From positions 4,402,001-4,466,000 of the forward strand of contig NZ_CP006704.1 of assembly GCF_000739375.1 (NCBI RefSeq): 64,000 nucleotides of DNA, written 5' to 3'. A program made the position numbers and the translations under genes. The notes under the pieces were generated by a model that made no database searches, was not told the DNA's origin, and was given only the letters and a program-made list of their open reading frames with translations. Below, one piece after another: positions 50,219 through 58,611 of this stretch. How positions within the stretch are numbered: position 1 is the first letter of the stretch; each line of letters starts with the position of its first letter. The stretch is from Comamonas testosteroni TK102 (lineage in GTDB: Bacteria > Pseudomonadota > Gammaproteobacteria > Burkholderiales > Burkholderiaceae_C).

Positions 50219-52048
50219 ATGGAATTCATCGCTACCAACTACGCCCCCATCATGTTTGCGGGGCTGATCTGCTTTTTGCTGCTGGGCTTTCCAGTCGCCT
50301 TCAGCCTGGGCGCTGCGGGCCTGGCCTTCGGCTTTCTGGGCATAGAACTGGGCGTCTTCCCCTCCTCCGTGATGGCATGGCTGCCCCAGCGCCTGATCGG
50401 CATCATGGCCAACGACACCCTGCTGGCCGTACCCTTCTTCACCTTGATGGGCCTGATTCTCGAACGCTCCGGCATGGCGGAGGACCTGCTTGACACTGTC
50501 GGTCAGGTGTTCGGCCCCATCCGCGGGGGTCTGGCGCTGGCCGTGATCTTTGTGGGCGCCCTGCTGGCGGCCACCACCGGTGTGGTTGCCGCTTCGGTGA
50601 TCTCCATGGGCCTGATCTCTCTGCCCATCATGCTGCGCTACGGCTATGACCGCCGCCTGGCATCGGGCGTTATCGCGGCCTCGGGCACGCTGGCCCAGAT
50701 CATCCCGCCCTCGCTGGTGCTGATTCTGATGGCCGACCAACTGGGCAAGAGCGTGGGCGATATGTACAAGGGCGCCTTCATCCCCGGCTTCATGCTCATG
50801 GGCCTGTATGTGCTGTGGGTGGTGATTCTGGCCATCTTCAAGCCCAAGATGGTGCCTGCCTTGCCCCTGGAGGCACGCATCTACCGCGAAGCCAACGGCA
50901 ACTCCGGCTATACCTCGCTGGTCGTGGTGATGGGCCTGTCCACCATCGTGGCCATCTTCCTGGCCAGCCATATGGCCGACCTGCACACCTGGTGGCAGGG
51001 CAAGGAAATCACCGAAGTCGCCACCGACGAGAAGATCGTCACCGCCATGTGCGGCGGCACCTTCATCGCCTTCGTGATCGCCTCGCTCAACCGGGTCCTC
51101 AAGCTGGGCCTGCTGTCCAAGCTGGCCGAGCGCGTGACCTTTGTGCTGATCCCCCCCCTGCTGCTGATCTTCCTGGTGCTGGGCACCATCTTCCTGGGCA
51201 TTGCAACACCTACCGAAGGCGGTGCCATGGGCGCCATGGCGGCACTGATCATGGGTTTTGCCCGCCGTCGCCTGAACATGGACCTGCTCAAGCAGGCCCT
51301 GGCCTCGACCACCAAGCTGGCCAGCTTTGTGATGTTCATCATGATCGGCGCCACCACCTTCAGTCTGGTCTTCCAGGCTGCAGACGGCCCCAAGTGGGTG
51401 GAACATCTGCTGACCAGCCTGCCCGGCGGCCAGGTGGGCTTCCTGATCGTGGTCAACATCATGATCTTCTTCCTGGCCTTCTTCCTGGACTACTTTGAAC
51501 TCTCGTTCATCGTGGTGCCGCTGTTGGGCCCCGTGGCCGAGAAGATGGGCATCGACCTGATCTGGTTCGGCGTACTGCTGGCCGTGAACATGCAGACCTC
51601 GTTCATGCATCCGCCCTTCGGCTTTGCACTGTTCTTCCTGCGCTCCGTCGCACCGGACAAGCAGTACGTGGACAAGGTCACCCACAAGGTGATTGAGCCC
51701 GTCACCACCATGCAGATCTACAAGGGTGCCGTGCCCTTTGTGCTGATCCAGTTGGTGATGGTGGGCGTGCTGATCGCCTTCCCCGGCATCGTGACCGGCG
51801 CGCTCGACAAACCCGTGGTCGTGGACATGAACAAGGTGGGCGACGAAATGCTCAACCAGCTCAACGATGCCGGCGGCGGCTATGGTGCGGACAACCCGTT
51901 TGGAGCGCCTGAAGGCGGCGAAGAAGGTTCGGCCCCTGCAGAAGGCAGCCAGCCGGCTCCGGCAGCGCCCGATGCCAGCGGCTACGGCTCGGATGACCCT
52001 GCCAAGGCCTTGCAGGATTCACTGAGTTCGGCACCTGCCGCCAAGTAA
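50219..52048 (+). CDS. TRAP transporter large permease (DctM type, long form)
   Basis: 609 residues from ATG 50219 after GCGGGAGA; the frame open upstream lies in the DctQ gene. Motifs include PIMFAGLICFLLLGFPVAFSLG, given here as PIMFAGL and GFPVAFSLG, then SGTLAQIIPPSLVLI and ATPTEGGAMGA. It is about 170 residues longer than classical DctM: there is a central insertion around residues 215-300, and a disordered tail of about 65 residues rich in Gly, Ala, Pro and Glu (GGYGADNPFGAPEGGEEG). The two binding-protein genes that should serve it are on the opposite strand beyond a terminator. Confidence 0.93.
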   Translation: MEFIATNYAPIMFAGLICFLLLGFPVAFSLGAAGLAFGFLGIELGVFPSSVMAWLPQRLIGIMANDTLLAVPFFTLMGLILERSGMAEDLLDTVGQVFGPIRGGLALAVIFVGALLAATTGVVAASVISMGLISLPIMLRYGYDRRLASGVIAASGTLAQIIPPSLVLILMADQLGKSVGDMYKGAFIPGFMLMGLYVLWVVILAIFKPKMVPALPLEARIYREANGNSGYTSLVVVMGLSTIVAIFLASHMADLHTWWQGKEITEVATDEKIVTAMCGGTFIAFVIASLNRVLKLGLLSKLAERVTFVLIPPLLLIFLVLGTIFLGIATPTEGGAMGAMAALIMGFARRRLNMDLLKQALASTTKLASFVMFIMIGATTFSLVFQAADGPKWVEHLLTSLPGGQVGFLIVVNIMIFFLAFFLDYFELSFIVVPLLGPVAEKMGIDLIWFGVLLAVNMQTSFMHPPFGFALFFLRSVAPDKQYVDKVTHKVIEPVTTMQIYKGAVPFVLIQLVMVGVLIAFPGIVTGALDKPVVVDMNKVGDEMLNQLNDAGGGYGADNPFGAPEGGEEGSAPAEGSQPAPAAPDASGYGSDDPAKALQDSLSSAPAAK

Positions 52049-52069
52049 ATCGACGGCCGCTACCGACAC

Positions 52070-52100
52070 AGCCCCGGCTCGCCAGAGCCGGGGCTTTTTC
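52070..52100 (+). terminator. Rho-independent terminator of the TRAP permease genes
   Basis: AGCCCCGGCTC pairs perfectly with GAGCCGGGGCT around a GCCA loop and runs into T residues. Confidence 0.9.
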
Positions 52101-52392
52101 ATGGCTTGAAGATTGATGGGTGATGGATCCGCTTCCCTTCAGGAAGCCATCCTGACCGTCACCGAACTGCTGACTGCCGTCCGTCCCCCCTATGCAGATC
52201 TGCTGTCCAGATCTGCTGTCTCAGGCCGCCAATGCCCAGGAGTCTTGTGTGGAGCCGGCCTGTCGCAGCAGCGATGGAATGCTGGCAACCGAAGGAATAT
52301 GGGAACGGCCCTGCCGCGCCGATGTCATCCGCGTATCGAAAGACACCACCGAGGCGGTGCAGGTGGACTCCCAGCATGATCTCGATGGCATG
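52101..52392. other. Gap between the TRAP permease and binding-protein terminators
   Basis: About 290 bases with no supported gene. A perfect tandem 13-base repeat (CAGATCTGCTGTC at 52195-52207 and 52208-52220) is the only distinct structure. A short plus-strand frame here lacks a ribosome-binding site and protein-like composition. Confidence 0.4.
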
Positions 52393-52420
52393 AAAAAACC
52401 GCAGCAAGCTGCGGTTTTTC
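52393..52420 (-). terminator. Rho-independent terminator of the first DctP gene
   Basis: AAAAACCGCAGC and GCTGCGGTTTTT form a stem with a two-base loop; on the minus strand it follows the binding-protein stop by about 38 bases. Confidence 0.88.
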
Positions 52421-52457
52421 AACACCCAGCGCATGGCGCTGGTGACTCTGATCAGGA

Positions 52458-53540
52458 TCAGATCTTGGCAGTCGCCATGTACTGATTGAAGGGGAACTCG
52501 GAGAAGCGGTTCCACAGGATCTGGTCGCGCTGGAAAGCGCGCATGTCCTGGTGAATCTTCTTGAATTCGGGCGACTTGGCTTCGTGCTCGGCAAACACTT
52601 CCATGGAAGCCTTGAAACCGGCATCCATCAGCGGTTTGGGGAACATCTTCAGCTGGGTCTTGTTGGCCACCAGGCGCTTGATGGCCTGAGGGTTGAGCAC
52701 CTGGTACTTGCTGGTCATGTCGGCAGCAGCCACGCGGGTTGCAGCGTCCAGGATCGCCTTGTTCTCGGGCGACAGTGCGTTGTACTTCTTCAGGTTGATG
52801 AAGAACTCCAGGTCGGCAGAACCTTCCCACCAGCCGGGGTAGTAGTAGTAGGGAGCAACCTTGTTGAAGCCCAGCTTCTCATCGTCGTAGGGACCGACGA
52901 ATTCCACGGCATCCAGCGTACCCTTTTCCAGGGCTTGATAGACATCGCCAGCAGGCATGTTCTGTGCCACCACGCCCAGCTTGGCCATGGCTTCGCCGAA
53001 CACGCCGCCACCCAGACGCATCTTCAGACCCTTGAGGTCTTCCACGGTCTTGATTTCCTTGCGGTACCAGCCACCCATCTGGGTCGTGGTGTTGCCTGCG
53101 GATGCAGTCTTGAAGTTGTACTTGGCAAAGAAGGCATCCAGCAGCTTGCGGCCATTGCCATGGTCTTTCCAGCCGTTCATCTGCAGCGTGGTCAGGCCGA
53201 AGGGCACGGCGCAGCTGAAGGCGAAGATGGGATCCTTGCCCGTGAAGTAGTAGGCAGCAGTCTGTGCCATATCGATGGTGTCGCCCTGCAGTGCATCCAC
53301 CACACCGAAAGCAGGCATCAGCTCGCCAGCGGGGTGCACCGAGATCTCGAACTTGCCGCCCGACATGGCCTTGACCACTTGCGACAGCTTTTCAGCGCTG
53401 CCGAAGATGGTGTCCAGCGACTTGGGAAAGCTCGAGGCCAGGCGCCAGCGCACGGCGGCCTGGGCGTGAACAGCAGGTGCGGCGCCCGCAGCCAGCACGC
53501 CAGCGATACCGGCATTTTTCAGAATGGAACGACGATCCAC
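52458..53540 (-). CDS. TRAP transporter periplasmic binding protein, TakP/DctP type (copy 1)
   Basis: 360 residues from a GTG start at 53540, chosen because AAGGAG lies six bases upstream and the resulting length equals that of the paralogue. The N-terminus has a twin-arginine-like leader (DRRSILKNAGIAGVLAAG) ending near VHAQ. Conserved parts are WRLASSFPKSLDTIFGSAE, GGWYRKEIKTVEDLKG, and VEFVGPYDDEKLGF with APYYYYPGWWEG, typical of TakP alpha-keto-acid and lactate binders. The Arg in GLKMR binds the carboxylate. It probably feeds the DctQ/DctM pair on the other strand. Confidence 0.93.
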   Translation of the reverse strand: MDRRSILKNAGIAGVLAAGAAPAVHAQAAVRWRLASSFPKSLDTIFGSAEKLSQVVKAMSGGKFEISVHPAGELMPAFGVVDALQGDTIDMAQTAAYYFTGKDPIFAFSCAVPFGLTTLQMNGWKDHGNGRKLLDAFFAKYNFKTASAGNTTTQMGGWYRKEIKTVEDLKGLKMRLGGGVFGEAMAKLGVVAQNMPAGDVYQALEKGTLDAVEFVGPYDDEKLGFNKVAPYYYYPGWWEGSADLEFFINLKKYNALSPENKAILDAATRVAAADMTSKYQVLNPQAIKRLVANKTQLKMFPKPLMDAGFKASMEVFAEHEAKSPEFKKIHQDMRAFQRDQILWNRFSEFPFNQYMATAKI

Positions 53541-53725
53541 TTTAGTCTCCTTGAGGAACAGATTGGCTGACACAGACCACTGATCTATGCCAGCTTGACT
53601 TATGCAACAGGCACAAAATGTACACGAGTCAATCGTTCAGCATGCGATAAAAAGTGACCGTCAGCTTAAGAAGTTCTACCTAGTTAGGTGCATCGAATTC
53701 GGCCTCGGCGGCCTGCTTGCGCTGC

Positions 53726-54808
53726 CTACAGCCGTACCGCGCTCATATAGCTGGCATAGCGGAATTCGGAGAAACGATCCCAGAGCAGCTGGTCATGCTG
53801 GAATCCGCGCATGCTGCGGTGAATCTTCTTGAACTGCGCCGACTTGGCCTCATGCTCGGCCATGGTGGCCATCACGGCCTTGAAGCCCGCATCCATCAGC
53901 TCGCGTGGAAAGGCGCGCAGCTGCACGCGTTCGCTGAGCAGCTTCTTGAGTGCCGCAGGGTTGTAGGCCAGGTATTTGGCCGTCAGATCCTTGGCGGCCT
54001 GCGCCGCCGCGGCTTCCACCATGGCCCGCAGTTCGGGCGTCAGGGCTGCAAAGGACTTGGTATTGATGAAATAGGCCAGCTCGGCGCCACCTTCCCACCA
54101 GCCCGGATAGTAGTAGTAGGGAGCGATCTTGCCGAAGCCCAGCTTCTGGTCGTCATAGGGGCCGACGAACTCCACCGCATCGAGGCGATTCTTTTCCAGC
54201 GCCTGCTGCGCATCCGCAATAGGCATGTTGACGGCCTGCACGCCCAGCTTTTGCAGCGCATCGCCGAGCAAGCCGCCGCCGGCGCGCATGCGCAGCCCGT
54301 GCAGGTCCTGCACGGTCCTGATTTCCTTGCGGTACCAGCCGCCCATCTGCGTGCCGGTGTTGCCGGCGCTCAGGCTCTTGATGTTGTACTGGGCGTAGAA
54401 ATCATCCATGAGCTTGCGCCCGCCGCCGTATTCCATCCAGGCGTCCATCTGCCGCGCCGTCAGACCGAAGGGCACGGCGCACCCGAGAGCAAAGCAGTAG
54501 TCCTTGTCGGTGAAGTAGTACGGTGCCGTCAAGGCCATTTCGACCACGCCGTTCTGCACTCCCTCCATCACGCCAAACGCGGGCATCAGCTCGCCCGCAG
54601 AGTGCACGCTGACTTCGATCTGACCACCCGACATGAGACGCAGCGACTGGGCAAACTTCTCGGCCCCACCAGAAATGGCGTCAAGGACTTTGGGAAAACT
54701 CGTCACCAGGCGCCAGCGCAGCACCTCCTGGCTGCGCACCGCCGGAGCCACGCCAGCAGCCAGCACACCAGCCATGCCCACATGTTTGACGAGTGAGCGA
54801 CGATCCAT
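53726..54808 (-). CDS. TRAP transporter periplasmic binding protein, TakP/DctP type (copy 2)
   Basis: 360 residues from ATG 54808, preceded by GGAG. It is a close paralogue of the preceding gene: the twin-arginine-like leader (DRRSLVKHVGMAGVLAAG), GGWYRKEIRTVQDLHG, VEFVGPYDDQKLGFGK and APYYYYPGWWEG are all shared. Differences cluster at the N-terminal domain and the C-terminal helices. The pair probably arose by tandem duplication and lets one permease serve two ligands, or is regulated separately: 185 bases with no repeat of the terminator lie between them. The ligand is unknown. Confidence 0.92.
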   Translation of the reverse strand: MDRRSLVKHVGMAGVLAAGVAPAVRSQEVLRWRLVTSFPKVLDAISGGAEKFAQSLRLMSGGQIEVSVHSAGELMPAFGVMEGVQNGVVEMALTAPYYFTDKDYCFALGCAVPFGLTARQMDAWMEYGGGRKLMDDFYAQYNIKSLSAGNTGTQMGGWYRKEIRTVQDLHGLRMRAGGGLLGDALQKLGVQAVNMPIADAQQALEKNRLDAVEFVGPYDDQKLGFGKIAPYYYYPGWWEGGAELAYFINTKSFAALTPELRAMVEAAAAQAAKDLTAKYLAYNPAALKKLLSERVQLRAFPRELMDAGFKAVMATMAEHEAKSAQFKKIHRSMRGFQHDQLLWDRFSEFRYASYMSAVRL

Positions 54809-54924
54809 GAATATTTCTCCGCTAGTAGTTGTCGATTGCCAGGCTGGCTGCAGCAGCCTGATCACAGGCCGGCAGCCACAGGCATTCTAGGAACGCAGAC
54901 GCCGTCCGTGTGGCGATTCACGGT

Positions 54925-54947
54925 TGCCGTCAGTTTTCTTGACGGCA
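54925..54947. repeat. Perfect inverted repeat upstream of DctP copy 2
   Basis: TGCCGTCA-N7-TGACGGCA, eight paired bases, lies just downstream of the dxs terminator and about 117 bases before the DctP start. It could be a second hairpin of the terminator region or an operator. Confidence 0.4.
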
Positions 54948-54950
54948 CGC

Positions 54951-54979
54951 AAAGAAAAAGGCCCTTCATGGAAGGGCCC
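54951..54979 (-). terminator. Rho-independent terminator of the xseB-ispA-dxs operon
   Basis: On the minus strand GGCCCTTC and GAAGGGCC form a stem around a 3-base loop followed by TTTTTCTTT, 44 bases after the dxs stop. Confidence 0.88.
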
Positions 54980-55022
54980 GGTGTCAATCCATCGGACTTG
55001 CGCAAACCATGTCCGTATCGCG

Positions 55023-56891
55023 TCAGCCCGCAGCCAGACGCTTGCGGATGGAGGCTTCGATGCCTGCGGCATCCAGCCCCTGCAGCGCCAGCAGCTTGGC
55101 GGGATCGCCATGCTCGATGAACGCGTCGGGCAGGCCCAGCTGCAGCACGCTCCTGCTCAGACCGTTGGCAGCCAGACATTCCATCACGGCACTGCCGGCG
55201 CCGCCCATGACGCAACCCTCTTCCAGCGTGACGATGAGCTCATGCTCGGCGGCGATCTTGAGCAGCAGTGCTTCGTCAAGCGGCTTTGCCCAGCGCATAT
55301 TGGCCACGCTGGCGTCGAGCGCTTCGGCAGCTTGCAGCGCGGGGTAGAGCAAGGTGCCGAAAGCCAGAATCGCCACCTTCTTGGAGCTCGATTCGCGGCG
55401 CATCTCGCCCTTGCCAAAGGGCAGACCTTCCAGACTCTCCAGCGGCGTCATGCCCACACCGGCACCGCGCGGATAGCGCACGCAGACGGGGTGATCCTGC
55501 TCATAGGCCGTGGTCAGCAACTGGCGCGTTTCGCGCTCGTCGGCCGGACAGGCCATGCTCATATTGGGAATGCAGCGCACAAACGCAATGTCATAGGCGC
55601 CGGCATGCGTGGCCCCGTCGGCACCCACCAGACCTGCGCGGTCCAGGGCGAACACCACGGGCAGGTTCTGCAGCGCGACGTCGTGGATCAGCTGGTCATA
55701 GGCACGCTGCAGGAACGTGGAATAGATGGCCACCACGGGCTTGACGCCTTCGCAGGCCATGCCGCCGGCAAAGGTCACGGCATGCTGCTCGGCAATGCCC
55801 ACGTCGTAGTAGCGACCTGGAAAGCGCTTGTGGAACTCCACCATGCCCGAGCCCTCGCGCATGGCAGGCGTGATGCCGACCAGACGCTGGTCCTTGGCAG
55901 CCATATCGCAGAGCCAGTGGCCGAACACCTGGGTGAAGGTCTGCTTGGCAGGCGTGGCGGACTTGACCAGACCGACGGCCGGATCGAATTTCCCGGGCCC
56001 GTGATAGGCCACGGGATCGGCCTCGGCCAGCTTGTAGCCCTGGCCCTTCTTGGTAACCACATGCAGGAACTGCGGGCCCTTGAGACCCTTGATGTTCTCC
56101 AGCGTGGGGATCAGCGAGTCGAGGTCATGACCGTCGATGGGACCGATGTAGTTGAAGCCGAACTGCTCGAACATGGTGGCAGGCACGACCATGCCCTTGG
56201 CCTGCTGTTCCAGGCGCTTGGCCAGCTCCAGCAAGGGCGGCACCTGCTTGAGAACGCTCTTGCCCACATCGCGGGCCTTGGCATAGAACTGCCCGCTCAT
56301 CAGCTGTGCCAGATAGCGATTGAGCGCGCCCACGGGCGGGCTGATGCTCATATCGTTGTCGTTGAGGATGACCAGCAGATTGGCGTCATGCACGCCGCCG
56401 TTGTTCAGTGCCTCGAAAGCCATGCCGGCCGTCATCGCACCGTCGCCGATCACGGCGATTGCACGGCGATCCTCGCCTTTTTGCTTGGCGGCCAGTGCCA
56501 TGCCCAGCGCGGCAGAGATGCTGGTGGACGAGTGTGCCGTGCCAAAAGTGTCGTACTCGCTCTCGGCACGCTGAGGAAAGCCGGACAGGCCGCCGAACTG
56601 GCGCAGGGTGGCCATGTGATCGCGGCGACCGGTCAGAATCTTGTGCGGATAGGTCTGGTGGCCCACGTCCCAGACGATGCGGTCATAGGGCGTGTTGAAC
56701 ACCGAGTGCAGCGCCACGGTCAACTCCACCGTCCCCAGGTTGGAGCTGAGGTGCCCGCCGATCCTTGAGACGCTGTCGATCACATAGGTGCGCAGCTCTG
56801 CGGCCAGCGTCTTGAGCTGGGCACGCGAGAGGCCGCGCATGTCTGCGGGATCGTTGATGTTGTGCAGCAGGGAAGAAGTATTCGTGGACAT
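55023..56891 (-). CDS. dxs: 1-deoxy-D-xylulose-5-phosphate synthase Dxs
   Basis: Condenses pyruvate and glyceraldehyde 3-phosphate, the first and rate-limiting step of the MEP isoprenoid pathway. 622 residues, the usual length. The thiamine pyrophosphate motif is [16 protein letters not shown] near residue 150. The catalytic His lies in [15 protein letters not shown] near residue 45, and the transketolase pyrimidine domain follows ([16 protein letters not shown]). It needs TPP, whose synthesis enzyme ThiC is also encoded in this window. Third gene of xseB-ispA-dxs; a dispersed repeat lies in the gap before it. Confidence 0.97.
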   Translation of the reverse strand: MSTNTSSLLHNINDPADMRGLSRAQLKTLAAELRTYVIDSVSRIGGHLSSNLGTVELTVALHSVFNTPYDRIVWDVGHQTYPHKILTGRRDHMATLRQFGGLSGFPQRAESEYDTFGTAHSSTSISAALGMALAAKQKGEDRRAIAVIGDGAMTAGMAFEALNNGGVHDANLLVILNDNDMSISPPVGALNRYLAQLMSGQFYAKARDVGKSVLKQVPPLLELAKRLEQQAKGMVVPATMFEQFGFNYIGPIDGHDLDSLIPTLENIKGLKGPQFLHVVTKKGQGYKLAEADPVAYHGPGKFDPAVGLVKSATPAKQTFTQVFGHWLCDMAAKDQRLVGITPAMREGSGMVEFHKRFPGRYYDVGIAEQHAVTFAGGMACEGVKPVVAIYSTFLQRAYDQLIHDVALQNLPVVFALDRAGLVGADGATHAGAYDIAFVRCIPNMSMACPADERETRQLLTTAYEQDHPVCVRYPRGAGVGMTPLESLEGLPFGKGEMRRESSSKKVAILAFGTLLYPALQAAEALDASVANMRWAKPLDEALLLKIAAEHELIVTLEEGCVMGGAGSAVMECLAANGLSRSVLQLGLPDAFIEHGDPAKLLALQGLDAAGIEASIRKRLAAG

Positions 56892-56900
56892 GTTCTATAT

Positions 56901-56955
56901 TTTTCAATAGCTGCTAGCGCCAGCCAATATTCGGTTACAGAGCTTTTCCATTCAA
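56901..56955 (+). repeat. Dispersed intergenic repeat between dxs and ispA
   Basis: TTTTTCAATAGCTGCTAGCGCC, abbreviated as CAATAGCTGCTAGCGCC, followed by GAGCTTTTCCATTCAA, matching the block order of the other copies. It fills almost the whole gap between two cotranscribed genes. Confidence 0.65.
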
Positions 56956-56957
56956 TC

Positions 56958-57899
56958 TCAATGGGTGCGCTGCACGACCATATCAGCAAGTGCGGCCAGG
57001 GCCTGGGTGTCGGCCAGACCGCTGCGCGTCAACGCGGCGTGAGCCTGCAGGCGCAACTCCTCGGCATGGGCTCTTGCAGCTTCCAGCCCCAGCAGCGATA
57101 CAAAAGTGGGCTTGTCATTGGCCGCATCCTTGCCCGCCGTCTTGCCCAGCGTTGCAGAGTCGGCCACTACGTCCAGAATATCGTCCACCACCTGGAAGGC
57201 CACGCCCAGTGCCTGGCCGTAGTCGGTCAGCGCGGCCAGTGCCCTGGCGTCGGTCTGTGCATTGCAGGCGGCCCCCATGAGCACGCTGCCCAGCAGCAGC
57301 GCACCGGTCTTGAGACGGTGCATCTCGCGCAGCTGCGTCTCGCTCAGTTGCTTGCCCACGCTGGCCAGATCGATGGCCTGACCGCCAGCCATGCCGTGGC
57401 TGCCCGCCGCCGCGCCCAGCAGGCGGCACAGCCTGGCCTGCATGGAGCAGGGAATGCCATCGTCTTCAGGCAGCAGCAGCTCGAAGGCCAGGGCCTGCAG
57501 AGCATCGCCGGCCAGCAGGGCCGAGGCTTCGCCAAACTGCACATGCACGGTGGGCTTGCCACGACGCATGGTGTCGTTGTCCATGCAGGGCATGTCGTCG
57601 TGCACCAGGGAGTAGGCATGAATCAGCTCCACGGCACAACCGGCACGCAGCGTGGCCGCGGCCTGACCGCCCACCGCCTCGGCGGCCGCCCAGACCAGCA
57701 ACGGTCGCAAGCGCTTGCCTCCGTCGAGCACAGCGTAACGCATGGCCTCACCCAGACCCGCAGGCGCATTGATGCCCACCCAGCGCGACAGCGCTTCTTC
57801 GGTGCGCACCAGTCGCTCCTGCATCCAGACGGAAAAATCCAGGGCAGTCTTGCCCTCGTTCAAAGGCGTCGATGGTTCGGCAATCATTGATTCATTCAT
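56958..57899 (-). CDS. ispA: Farnesyl diphosphate synthase IspA (polyprenyl synthetase)
   Basis: Builds farnesyl diphosphate from IPP and DMAPP. 313 residues from ATG 57899, chosen because GAAG lies nine bases upstream; ATGs at 57908 and 57887 are alternatives. The first Asp-rich motif DDMPCMDND near residue 95 has the bacterial four-residue spacing, and the second is DDILDVV near residue 240. GGKRLRP, near residue 60, binds diphosphate. Sits between xseB and dxs, the standard proteobacterial arrangement, and supplies precursors for quinones and undecaprenol. Confidence 0.95.
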   Translation of the reverse strand: MNESMIAEPSTPLNEGKTALDFSVWMQERLVRTEEALSRWVGINAPAGLGEAMRYAVLDGGKRLRPLLVWAAAEAVGGQAAATLRAGCAVELIHAYSLVHDDMPCMDNDTMRRGKPTVHVQFGEASALLAGDALQALAFELLLPEDDGIPCSMQARLCRLLGAAAGSHGMAGGQAIDLASVGKQLSETQLREMHRLKTGALLLGSVLMGAACNAQTDARALAALTDYGQALGVAFQVVDDILDVVADSATLGKTAGKDAANDKPTFVSLLGLEAARAHAEELRLQAHAALTRSGLADTQALAALADMVVQRTH

Positions 57900-57937
57900 G
57901 GGCTGCATCTTCAAGGCAAAACGCGCGGACACCGGGA

Positions 57938-58177
57938 TCAGTCCTGGGTCCAGGCAGACAGCTTGCCTTCGTCCAATACCTTGACCTGCTCCTGCACGGC
58001 ATCGAGCTGGCTACGGCAAAAAACCAGCAGCTCCGCAGCGCGCTGGTAGCCGCTGAGCATCTGCTCCAGCGGCAGCTGACCGGATTCGATCTGTGCAATC
58101 AGTTGCTCCAGCTCCTGCAAAGCAGCTTCATAGCTGACAGGCTGTTCAGATTTTTTGGCGGCAGCGGCCTTGGGCAT
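57938..58177 (-). CDS. xseB: Exodeoxyribonuclease VII small subunit XseB
   Basis: 79 residues from ATG 58177 ([10 protein letters not shown]); a TTG at 58192 would add five. The core [24 protein letters not shown] and [16 protein letters not shown] is the family signature, given here in parts: [12 protein letters not shown] and [16 protein letters not shown]. XseB coats and regulates the large XseA subunit, which is not in this window. First gene of the operon with ispA and dxs, starting 38 bases before ispA. Confidence 0.93.
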   Translation of the reverse strand: MPKAAAAKKSEQPVSYEAALQELEQLIAQIESGQLPLEQMLSGYQRAAELLVFCRSQLDAVQEQVKVLDEGKLSAWTQD

Positions 58178-58432
58178 GGATGGTGTGGTCAATGTTGGAC
58201 GGAAGCGACGATTTTAGGCGTCCCTGCACCATTGGCGTGCAATGCCCGCAAAGCCGGCTGGCGCGATATGTTTTGGCTGTAGATTCCCGACCGACCCGGG
58301 CCTGCCACGCCCGCCTTTTTGCCGAGTGGCAAGGGTTTGCAGGCGGCTGGCAACTTGCTGACAGGCGCCGACGGCACCTGGACGAAATAACGTCAATACA
58401 CGTACCAGAAAAACGGAAATAACCCCACAGCC

Positions 58433-58438
58433 TATAAT
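58433..58438 (+). promoter_or_regulatory. Consensus -10 box before the candidate structured RNA
   Basis: A perfect TATAAT. No good -35 hexamer lies 16-18 bases upstream. The predicted start near 58445 is more than 160 bases before the Rieske gene's ATG, leaving room for a leader or separate RNA. The 250 bases before it, back to xseB, hold no other feature I can name. Confidence 0.5.
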
Positions 58439-58444
58439 CCCATT

Positions 58445-58558
58445 CCCGTCAAGCCGGCCCCGTGCCTGGTCATCCTGGTCGGGCAAACGCGTCGGCAGGC
58501 CATGCGCCACCGCCCATTGCCTGAGGCCCGTGTCCAGACAAGGCCGGTTTCGTTTTTT
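58445..58558 (+). ncRNA. Candidate structured RNA or leader, unassigned
   Basis: About 114 bases beginning just after a TATAAT box. AAGCCGGCC near the 5' end (58451-58459) can pair with GGCCGGTTT (58542-58550), directly followed by CGTTTTTTA, so the whole could fold into a closed structure ending in a terminator. Internal short stems are also possible (GCCTG with CGGGC, and CAGGC with GCCTG). It lacks the conserved parts of SRP RNA and 6S RNA. It may be a small RNA or a regulated leader of the Rieske gene. Confidence 0.35.
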
Positions 58559-58611
58559 ACCGTGTGCGCAAGTGCACCCTCCCTGTGGGGAGTCTTTAGG
58601 TCAAGTCATCC

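Noticed and set aside
52113..52379. Short plus-strand frame in the TRAP gap
   Set aside because: No ribosome-binding site, no similarity and an atypical composition; it lies beyond a strong terminator.
58445..58558. Candidate RNA as 4.5S (SRP) or 6S RNA
   Set aside because: The conserved SRP loop (GGAAG...AGCAGCC) and the 6S bubble features are absent, so I left it unassigned.
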